Shown here piece after piece: positions 1 to 5,313 of a stretch of DNA of 12,428 bases. Both the position numbers and the translations under genes were made by a program. The stretch's first letter is position 1. Every line of letters begins with the position of its first letter. Location: assembly GCA_017998025.1 (NCBI GenBank), contig JAGODW010000019.1, positions 1 to 12,428 of the forward strand, written 5' to 3'. The DNA is from Spirochaetales bacterium (GTDB lineage: Bacteria > Spirochaetota > Spirochaetia > DTKZ01). The notes under the pieces were generated by a model. That model saw only the letters and a program-made list of their open reading frames with translations, had not been told where the DNA came from and made no database searches.

Positions 1-674
1 AGGGGAATCAATGTTCCCTCCCGAAGGCACTGTTCATACCGGGTACAGGGTTCAGGAGTAAGGTAGTAGAGTGATAGATGATGCGGCATGAACTGTACTA
101 TTTCTTCCCTATCTTTTTCAGCTTCTTGAACCGTAGAACCCGGAAAGCCATAGAGGATATCCACATTTAGATTTCCTTTCCAATACGAATGAATCAATTC
201 GAGAGCTTTTCTATTTACGGCTCCGGACGAAATTCTATGGAGATTGTTTAGGAACTTATCTTGAAATGTCTGAATTCCCACGCTTAGCCTGTTTATAGGA
301 AAGGTCTGGATAAGCTCTAGAAAGGGCAAAGAGAGAGATTCTGGATTTGCCTCAATCGTAACCTCTAGGGGTCTATTGGGAAGCAAACGAAATATTTTTT
401 CTAAAAAGGTGTATAGGATCTCCAGTGGGACAACCGTGGGAGTCCCTCCTCCGATATAGCAGGTTTCCACAGAACCAGGCTCAAGAATAGAAAGATAGTA
501 TTCTAACCGGTTTACCTCTTCTCTTAGCACGCGTTCCATCTGGTTGGGATCTGCGGAGGAACATGAAAAAAAATCGCAGTAGTCGCACTTCTTTCTACAG
601 AACGGAATATGGAAGTACAGCCCCAGGGAGCCTGGATTCTTTCTTATCAGATTACTTAGGAGAAGATTGCCCAT
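1..674 (-). CDS. hemW: HemW-like radical SAM protein (N-terminal 224 residues; C-terminus beyond the left edge)
   Basis: Seen: a frame open from ATG at 674 to the window edge, giving 224 residues. It has the radical-SAM cluster motif CRKKCDYCDF (Cys26, Cys30, Cys33), preceded by GLYFHIPF, then IGGGTPT (about 74-80), TIEANPES, RLSVGIQTF and DILYGFPGS. This series is diagnostic of the HemW/HemN superfamily. The Cys motif sits only about 25 residues from the start, without the longer N-terminal part of HemN, which favours HemW. Known: HemW binds a 4Fe-4S cluster, SAM and heme and is regarded as a heme chaperone, not a coproporphyrinogen oxidase; many homologues are misnamed HemN. The heme-binding HNxxYW region and the HemN_C domain would lie outside the window. 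The start overlaps the end of the upstream signal peptidase gene by 23 nt and has no clear Shine-Dalgarno, so translational coupling is likely. Confidence 0.9.
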   Translation of the reverse strand, partial: MGNLLLSNLIRKNPGSLGLYFHIPFCRKKCDYCDFFSCSSADPNQMERVLREEVNRLEYYLSILEPGSVETCYIGGGTPTVVPLEILYTFLEKIFRLLPNRPLEVTIEANPESLSLPFLELIQTFPINRLSVGIQTFQDKFLNNLHRISSGAVNRKALELIHSYWKGNLNVDILYGFPGSTVQEAEKDREEIVQFMPHHLSLYYLTPEPCTRYEQCLREGTLIP

Positions 675-1401
675 GCAGTGGCCAATAAGTAAAAAGAACT
701 TTAGCCCGTATCTGGTTCCTCTTTATCGGTCCCTCTGTGCGGGAATCGAGGGTAGGAACCCGATTGTCAGATACAACAAAATATTCATCATCCTTCAGGT
801 GAATCTCATCAATTTCTGTTCCAAACGCATCTTCCAACCGGAGTCCAGAAGGTAGCGGGTCTTTGTGGATGTTATAATGGGTAAAAGAGAGGGAGAACTC
901 GGATACAAAATCCATAGTTCCCTTTGGTTTTATCAGGATCTCAAAATCCCGGACTTTGATTGTATCTCCCGGCAATCCAGCGATTCGCTTTAAGACAAGG
1001 GGATTATTCCAGCTTATATCCCTTGAGTTTCCCAGGATTTGTTGTCCCGTAAAAAATGCTACCATGGAATGAAAAACTTCTGTAAAATAGCCGGGTTTTT
1101 TGTGGTAGGAAGGGGAAAGAATTACCACGTCCCCCCGACGTGGGAGGGAAAAATCGATTCGCTGATGGGAGGAAAAGGGTATCCAGATACCGTACGAAAT
1201 AGGAGATGCCAGGATTCTATCTCCGGGAGCATAGGTAGGAAGCATGGAAATAGAATCTACTCGATACGTCTGAACCAGAAAGAATCGAATGGCTTCATAA
1301 CTAAGGCAGAGGATTAAAAGTAGCACGAGAAACCGCCTTAGTCTCCCAAGAAGAGGATGTTTTTCTCTATAAAATCGGTACTCTCTCCTTCTCCCGAACA
1401 T
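652..1401 (-). CDS. lepB: Type I signal peptidase (second, divergent paralogue)
   Basis: Membrane-bound serine-lysine protease that removes signal peptides from exported proteins on the outer face of the inner membrane. Counting from ATG 1401 (249 residues): one membrane segment at about 24-43, nucleophile Ser52 in DSISMLPT, general-base Lys138 in VLKRIAGLPGD, and a box E reading VSDNRVPTLDSR at about 210-221. Box E normally starts GDNR and has Ser before the DSR; here it has SDNR and Thr, so the catalytic dyad is intact but the supporting box is divergent. Start choice: ATG 1401 is preceded by AGGGAGAGGG with 8-nt spacing. A TTG at 1443 would add 14 residues and overlap the upstream gene by 17 nt, but has no good ribosome binding site. 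It is the middle gene of lepB-lepB-hemW. Peptidase class is secure; its substrate preference relative to the paralogue is unknown. Confidence 0.92.
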   Translation of the reverse strand: MFGRRREYRFYREKHPLLGRLRRFLVLLLILCLSYEAIRFFLVQTYRVDSISMLPTYAPGDRILASPISYGIWIPFSSHQRIDFSLPRRGDVVILSPSYHKKPGYFTEVFHSMVAFFTGQQILGNSRDISWNNPLVLKRIAGLPGDTIKVRDFEILIKPKGTMDFVSEFSLSFTHYNIHKDPLPSGLRLEDAFGTEIDEIHLKDDEYFVVSDNRVPTLDSRTEGPIKRNQIRAKVLFTYWPLHGQSSPK

Positions 1402-1409
1402 CCCTCTAT

Positions 1410-1419
1410 CCCTCTCCCT
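1410..1419 (-). promoter_or_regulatory. Shine-Dalgarno deciding the start of the second lepB
   Basis: Minus-strand AGGGAGAGGG lies 8 nt upstream of ATG 1401 and just inside the 25-nt gap after the upstream lepB stop. No comparable site precedes the alternative TTG at 1443. Confidence 0.6.
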
Positions 1420-1426
1420 GACTGGC

Positions 1427-2404
1427 TTAATGAATCGGTCCAAACCTGTCTAACGGCCAATATCGAAGCATAGCTTCTCCCAGCACTTTGCGGGTCGGGA
1501 TAGCACCAAAGTATCGGCCATCACGCGAATTGTCTCTGTTATCCCCGAGTGGGAGGAGATACCCTTCCGGAACATACGATCCTAACTCATGGGTTCTCCA
1601 CCGGGCACCGTACCTTCGATCATGGGGATTCATGGCATAGAGAGTCTGGGTCCTCGCCTTATCAAAGGCGAATCCATCCATGTATTCTGCCTGTTGAACC
1701 TCTTTTATTGCTTCGATCCATTCAGGATCCAGGGGTAACCGCATGTCCTGGTGGGCTATACCAATTCCCGCAGATCGCAGTTTTGGATACAGGTCTTCCG
1801 GTACTAACCGCTTTACCGGATAGTGTAAGCCTACAAGAGCTTGAAAATCAGCTTCGCTATACCATCGGTCTTCTCCCGCGGGTTGTATTTCCAGATTCCC
1901 GTTCCGGAGACGAATACGATCCCCTCCCATTCCTACCGCACGTTTAATAAGAAAATGAGCTTTCGGTCTGCCGGCCTCATCTTTATCGATATCAACAAAC
2001 GATAAGGTCAACATATAAATGATCCGTTGAAGAATATCAAAAACAGGGCCCCGAGAAATATAGGAAGGATTTTCAAATATGATGACATCTCCCCGTTTGG
2101 GTTCCGTGAAACCAGGAAGTTTCCAGAGACCCGGAAGAAGTTCTGGCCCAAAAATGAGTTTATTTACAAAAATTCGATCATTAATGAGAAGGGTATCCAT
2201 CATAGAGCCAGAGGGAATCTGGTAGGCCTGTACAAGATATTGATTGATTAAAAGAACCATACAGGCAGCCCACAGAAAGGCTTCGAGCCAATCAATCACC
2301 GGATGTTTTTTTCGCTGTGCTTCTTTTTTCTTTTGAATCCGTTCTTTACGGCGAGTTAGATAGAATTCGGTAAATCTCACTAAACGCTGGAGAAATCGAT
2401 CCAT
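1427..2404 (-). CDS. lepB: Type I signal peptidase (first paralogue, with a large insertion)
   Basis: Counting from ATG 2404 (325 residues): a basic, Lys/Arg-rich stretch at 18-33 predicted to be cytoplasmic, one membrane segment at about 40-58, nucleophile Ser67 in IPSGSMMDT, general-base Lys154 in LIKRAVGMGGD, and a canonical box E, LGDNRDNSRDGRYFG, near the C-terminus. About 125 residues lie between box D and box E, far more than in short Gram-positive enzymes. They form a charged, Trp/Tyr-rich insertion that I cannot assign. The usual Pro of the box D LPGD is Gly (MGGD). Start choice: the frame stays open a further 102 codons upstream, but that part lies antisense to the divergent gene and looks non-signal-peptidase-like. 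ATG 2404 or ATG 2422 fits family length; neither has a strong Shine-Dalgarno. Probably the first gene of lepB-lepB-hemW. Confidence 0.93.
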   Translation of the reverse strand: MDRFLQRLVRFTEFYLTRRKERIQKKKEAQRKKHPVIDWLEAFLWAACMVLLINQYLVQAYQIPSGSMMDTLLINDRIFVNKLIFGPELLPGLWKLPGFTEPKRGDVIIFENPSYISRGPVFDILQRIIYMLTLSFVDIDKDEAGRPKAHFLIKRAVGMGGDRIRLRNGNLEIQPAGEDRWYSEADFQALVGLHYPVKRLVPEDLYPKLRSAGIGIAHQDMRLPLDPEWIEAIKEVQQAEYMDGFAFDKARTQTLYAMNPHDRRYGARWRTHELGSYVPEGYLLPLGDNRDNSRDGRYFGAIPTRKVLGEAMLRYWPLDRFGPIH

Positions 2405-2435
2405 ACCTATGGAACGTACCATAAAAGCCGAAACA

Positions 2436-2464
2436 TTGACAATAGATAGGGGGAATCCTATAAT
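2436..2464 (+). promoter_or_regulatory. Perfect consensus sigma-70 promoter for the PEGA/FGE-smpB transcript
   Basis: TTGACA at 2436-2441 and TATAAT at 2459-2464 are separated by exactly 17 bp, a full match to the housekeeping consensus. Between the -10 and the ATG at 2473 are only 8 bases, and the first purine at a plausible +1 distance is the A of that ATG. The mRNA may therefore be leaderless. The -10 is flanked by GGGGG (2449-2453) and CCCCC (2468-2472). Confidence 0.75.
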
Positions 2465-2472
2465 GCACCCCC

Positions 2473-4059
2473 ATGCAGAAAAGCAAGCAGAGGGAAGATA
2501 CGAAAGAATCCCAGATCGTTCAATTGAAACCCATTCTGGGTATTCCTCCAAAGCAGTACATCGGATTCCTCTACGCCTTTGCTCTAATCCTGATCCTTTT
2601 TTTTCTCTTTCTGTTTCCCGGCATGTATCGGGGAGGAGCCGTTGTTTCCTTCCATACGTTTCCACAAGGTGCTTCCGTTTATGTGGACAACGTCCGGATC
2701 GGTACTTCACCCTTAGAAATATTTATTAAAAGAGGGGCTCACGAGCTCACCATAAAGAAATCCGGGTTTACCCCCCATCAAGAATCACGGGTAGTACCGT
2801 GGAGGCTGGTGGGAAGCTTATTTTTCCCGAAACGGGTTGAAATCCATACAACACTCATCCTGGAAGATCCTGAATGGATCCTTTCCCGGGCTTATAAAAC
2901 TCTTTCCAGCTGGGTATTAACAGGGGGGCCGACTCCTCTATATCCATTTCCCTCCATTTTGACAGCTGCAATAAAAGACATCTATCAGAGTGAAGGCCAG
3001 AAAAAAGGTTCTAAGGAAATCCTGCAACAATTTCTGATTGAATGTGCCTCCCAGATTGCAGGTGAAGGGATGTTTGCAGATTATCTAAAAGCCCTAACTC
3101 TTGCTCAATCAGAGGGATTTGTCCTTAACCATCGGTCTCTTATGGAAAGTTTACGTTTTTTCTCATCCCTGATAGAAAACTATCCTGCATCTCGCTACTG
3201 GTTTGCATCGATCCTTCCTTCTTCAACCGTAGCAAAGTTTACCGATTCAGAGATCGTTTCTAAACAGCTGGGAGAACTCGTGGCGGATCTGAAAGGTAAG
3301 ATCGATCCCCCCCTCCTTCCCCAAAATCCGCAGAAACCTCTCTACCTAGAGAACTGGGAGTTTATTCACATACCAGAAGGATCTTTCTACATAGGATGGG
3401 CGGGCATACATGATCCTTCAAACATTAAGGATACTCTCGAGCTGCCTCATCGAGTAACCCTTTCCTCGTTTTACCTTCGATCTACGGAAGTTACGGAAGA
3501 AGATTTTTTACGGTTTATCCAGGAGAACCCCCGATGGTCTCCCGCAGAACGAAAGACTCTTATGGATGAGGGACTTGTGAATGAAGATTATCTCCTTTCC
3601 TGGCATAATTTAAACGAAGCACCGAATCCTTCCTATCCGGTTCGTGAAGTTTCTTACTTTGCCGCTAAAGCTTACTGTGCCTGGTTAGAAGAAAAATTCC
3701 CTGCGTACCATTTTGGGCTACCCACAGAAGCGGAATGGGAATGGGCAGCGTCCTTAGATTTTATTCCTGAAATTCAATCTTTCTCTGGAGAAATCCATCC
3801 TGTTCAGCTAGGCCTCAAAGGCCGTTTAGGCTTACGGTTTCTCCTGGGAAATGTATGGGAGTGGACAGAAGATTGGTTTGCCCCTGCAGCCTACCTGTTC
3901 CCCGGCGTTTTAAAACGGGAGGGATCAGAACGGGTAGTTCGAGGAGGAAGCTATGTAAATACTTCCGAATCTATTACGGTATCGACCCGGGGTGCGCAAC
4001 CCCCTTCCTGGTGTACTCCCTATTTAGGATTCCGCATAAAAGCTGTCCCACGGAACTAA
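2473..4059 (+). CDS. Membrane-anchored PEGA plus FGE/sulfatase-modifying-factor-fold protein
   Basis: 528 residues. Seen: a polar N-terminus, one hydrophobic segment at about 31-50, then a PEGA domain at about 55-130 (HTFPQGASVYVDNVRIGTSP, GAHELTIKKSGF). A helical linker without recognised family covers about 131-285, followed by an FGE-fold domain at about 293-528 with LPTEAEWEWAA (416-426), GNVWEWTEDW (459-468), VVRGGSYVN (488-496) and a final LGFRI. Known: FGE domains include formylglycine-generating enzymes, but many bacterial members are non-enzymatic C-type-lectin-like folds; PEGA domains are common in surface or periplasmic proteins. The catalytic Cys pair expected after RGGS is absent (VNTSES here), so enzymatic activity is unlikely. 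An envelope role outside the inner membrane is inferred. The start follows a consensus promoter by 8 nt and has no Shine-Dalgarno. smpB begins one base after the stop. Confidence 0.85.
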   Translation: MQKSKQREDTKESQIVQLKPILGIPPKQYIGFLYAFALILILFFLFLFPGMYRGGAVVSFHTFPQGASVYVDNVRIGTSPLEIFIKRGAHELTIKKSGFTPHQESRVVPWRLVGSLFFPKRVEIHTTLILEDPEWILSRAYKTLSSWVLTGGPTPLYPFPSILTAAIKDIYQSEGQKKGSKEILQQFLIECASQIAGEGMFADYLKALTLAQSEGFVLNHRSLMESLRFFSSLIENYPASRYWFASILPSSTVAKFTDSEIVSKQLGELVADLKGKIDPPLLPQNPQKPLYLENWEFIHIPEGSFYIGWAGIHDPSNIKDTLELPHRVTLSSFYLRSTEVTEEDFLRFIQENPRWSPAERKTLMDEGLVNEDYLLSWHNLNEAPNPSYPVREVSYFAAKAYCAWLEEKFPAYHFGLPTEAEWEWAASLDFIPEIQSFSGEIHPVQLGLKGRLGLRFLLGNVWEWTEDWFAPAAYLFPGVLKREGSERVVRGGSYVNTSESITVSTRGAQPPSWCTPYLGFRIKAVPRN

Positions 4060-4060
4060 C

Positions 4061-4513
4061 ATGGAAGCGATAAAAATTTTAGCAGAAAACCGCAAGGCCC
4101 GGTTCCAGTACACTGTCGATGAAACGTTAGAATGTGGAATAGCCCTTCAAGGTACAGAGGTGAAATCTGTAAAAAAAGGGAACTTTTCTTTTGCCGATGC
4201 CTATGGAAAGATCCTTGATAGAGAGCTCTGGCTGGTAGGTTTTCATATTACCCCTTACGAGCAGGGGAATATTTTCAATCATATTCCCGACCGGGAACGA
4301 AAACTTCTTGTACATAAACAGGAAATAAAACGATTGACCCGAAAAGTAGATGAAAAAGGGTATACCCTGATTCCCCTTAAGGTCTACTTGAAAAATGGAC
4401 GGGTCAAGATAGAGCTGGGAGTCTGTAAAGGGAAGAAACTGGCGGATAAACGTGAGGTCATTAAAGAAAGGGATCTTCGACGAGAAGCAGAGCGTGAGTT
4501 CAAAATTCGATGA
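4061..4513 (+). CDS. smpB: SsrA-binding protein SmpB
   Basis: 150 residues, normal family length. SmpB binds the tRNA-like domain of tmRNA, delivers it to ribosomes stalled without a stop codon, and its C-terminal tail occupies the empty mRNA channel. Family signatures: ILAENRKARFQY at the start, the block GIALQGTEVKSVKKGNFSF at 27-45, a PYEQGN motif followed by RERKLLVH, LIPLKVYLKNGRVKIELG, and the basic tail beginning KGKKLADKREVIKERD. The ATG is one base after the stop of the PEGA/FGE gene, with only a weak GGA as ribosome binding site, so it is probably translationally coupled. Its RNA partner ssrA begins 80 bp after the stop on the same strand but has its own promoter. Assignment is secure. 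Confidence 0.97.
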   Translation: MEAIKILAENRKARFQYTVDETLECGIALQGTEVKSVKKGNFSFADAYGKILDRELWLVGFHITPYEQGNIFNHIPDRERKLLVHKQEIKRLTRKVDEKGYTLIPLKVYLKNGRVKIELGVCKGKKLADKREVIKERDLRREAEREFKIR

Positions 4514-4538
4514 TGCCCAATGGAAGGGCAATTCAGGG

Positions 4539-4567
4539 TTGTCAATCTGTCCTTTTTTGCGTATTAT
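4539..4567 (+). promoter_or_regulatory. Probable sigma-70 promoter of ssrA
   Basis: TTGTCA at 4539-4544 and TATTAT at 4562-4567 with a 17-bp spacer, each one mismatch from consensus. The expected transcription start is about 4574, leaving a leader of about 20 nt before the mature tmRNA 5' end at 4594, which RNase P would remove. A nearer TATAAA (4586-4591) would start transcription inside the mature RNA and is less likely. Confidence 0.6.
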
Positions 4568-4593
4568 TTAAACAGAAACTCTTTCTATAAAGA

Positions 4594-4943
4594 GGGGGTG
4601 CACCGGTTTCGACTGGGACGAAGGTGTGTCGAGTTGCAGGTGGAGCGCCGTACTCCTAAAACGGCAAAAAAATATAACTGCCAACGAAGCAGATTATCAA
4701 TTGGCCGCAGCGTAAGCTGTAGCCACGGGTTCCAGATACGCAGCCTTGAGGATCTGTGAACTTGTAAGAAACCAGGGCTCTTCAAACCCTGGGTCCGGCC
4801 TGGGGGAGAGAAACAAAACCGGACTGGGATAAAAGTAAGCGTCTGGTTCGCTTGCCTTCATCCGAAACTTTTAGAACCAGATAAACCTGTAGAAGACTCG
4901 ATGTATCCGTCGCAGGACGCGGGTTCAATTCCCGCCACCTCCA
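4594..4943 (+). ncRNA. ssrA: Transfer-messenger RNA (tmRNA)
   Basis: 350 nt. tmRNA charges with alanine, enters stalled ribosomes with SmpB and templates a degradation tag. Seen: acceptor 5' strand GGGGGTG (4594-4600) pairing with CACCTCC (4936-4942) with one G-U pair and discriminator A4943. The 5' block is CGGTTTCGACTGGG. The T arm is GCGGG (4919-4923), loop TTCAATT and CCCGC (4931-4935), preceded by the conserved GGAC. A tag reading frame ends in TAA, with the conserved pre-tag box TTGCAGGTGGAG. It is a standard one-piece tmRNA. The bases after the discriminator are TTC, so the 3' CCA is not encoded and must be added by tRNA nucleotidyltransferase. Ends were set by the acceptor stem; internal pseudoknots were not folded. 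No plus-strand terminator is visible before it meets rnpB. Confidence 0.96.
4680..4715 (+). other. ssrA: tmRNA proteolysis-tag reading frame, ANEADYQLAAA-stop
   Basis: Resume codon GCC at 4680-4682 after ATAACT, then eleven codons reading ANEADYQLAAA and TAA at 4713-4715. Tags usually begin with Ala and end in small hydrophobic residues (LAA) recognised by ClpXP-type proteases; this one fits, with an extra final Ala. The charged first Ala is supplied by Ala-tmRNA and precedes the encoded residues. Confidence 0.85.
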
Positions 4944-4960
4944 TTCCCCCCCCTGATAAT

Positions 4961-4978
4961 AAAAAAAACGGCAGGCCG
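4961..4978 (-). terminator. Possible end of rnpB transcription: P1 3' strand followed by T8
   Basis: On the minus strand CGGCCTGCCG (4978-4969) is followed by eight T residues (4968-4961). The pairing partner is the distant 5' strand of rnpB helix P1, not a local hairpin arm, so this is an unusual terminator. No good local stem was found. Confidence 0.4.
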
Positions 4979-5294
4979 ATAAGCCGGGTTCTGTCAGGGA
5001 CCGTCATCTATCTACAGGCTTCGTTACCGAAGCCTTCCTGCAGTCTACCCGCGGATATAAGGGAGCACCTCTCCGCTTCTTGACTTTGCTCCTGGCAAGG
5101 TTTGCCCTGCCTTCGATGTTACCATCGAAGCGGTGGTCTCTTACACCACCTTTTCACCCTTACCCCCTTTGGGGAGGCGGTATATTTTCTGTGGCACTTT
5201 CTATCATCCTTTCAGATGTCCGGGTATTACCCGGTGCCATGCTCTACGGAGCCCGGACTTTCCTCCCGTTATGGGCGACGGCCTAGCCTGCCGC
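4969..5294 (-). ncRNA. rnpB: RNase P RNA (catalytic subunit, type A-like)
   Basis: About 326 nt, on the short side for the class. This ribozyme removes 5' leaders of tRNA precursors and of tmRNA. Seen on the minus strand, in order: GAGGAAAGTCCGGGCTCC (conserved region I), AGGGTGAAAAGGTG then GGTAAGAGACCACCGC, GGTAACATCG, a L15-type loop GGGCAAACC, GGAGCAAAGTCAA, and AGATAGATGACGGTC followed by ACAGAACCCGGCTTAT (region V). Terminal helix P1 pairs CGGCAGG near 5293-5287 with CCTGCCG at 4975-4969. The L15 loop reads GGC where most bacteria have GGU, the element that pairs with tRNA 3' CCA and the discriminator base. The gene follows the zinc-ribbon gene by 14 nt and is probably co-transcribed, processed, or started from a promoter overlapping that gene's stop codon. 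Confidence 0.95.
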
Positions 5295-5301
5295 ATATAT
5301 T

Positions 5302-5313
5302 CTTATAATTATA
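5302..5313 (-). promoter_or_regulatory. Possible -10 region(s) for rnpB
   Basis: Minus strand TATAAT (5313-5308) runs into TATAAG (5307-5302). The second ends 7 nt before the predicted RNA 5' end at 5294. The TAA stop codon of the zinc-ribbon gene lies inside the first. No good -35 is visible; GAAACA at 16-bp spacing matches 3 of 6 positions. Confidence 0.35.

Noticed and set aside
1402..1443. TTG 1443 as start of the second lepB, which would make both paralogues begin MDRF
   Set aside because: It has no ribosome binding site, while ATG 1401 has AGGGAGAGGG at 8 nt. The shared MDRF is probably chance.
2405..2710. A 102-codon N-terminal extension of the first lepB reading frame
   Set aside because: It lies antisense to the start of the divergent PEGA/FGE gene and its promoter, has no signal-peptidase similarity, and ATG 2404 gives a normal architecture.
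4514..4558. TGCCC-N7-GGGCA hairpin after smpB as a terminator
   Set aside because: The stem is only 5 bp and the T-run is about 20 nt farther downstream, so it is not a typical intrinsic terminator.
4520..4785. Small reading frames on both strands across the tmRNA gene
   Set aside because: They overlap a structured RNA whose sequence fully explains the region; none has a family signature.
4946..4968. C8 and A8 homopolymer tracts as a phase-variation switch
   Set aside because: They lie in the non-coding gap between two RNA genes; no reading frame or promoter spacing depends on them, although the T8 strand may help to end rnpB transcription.
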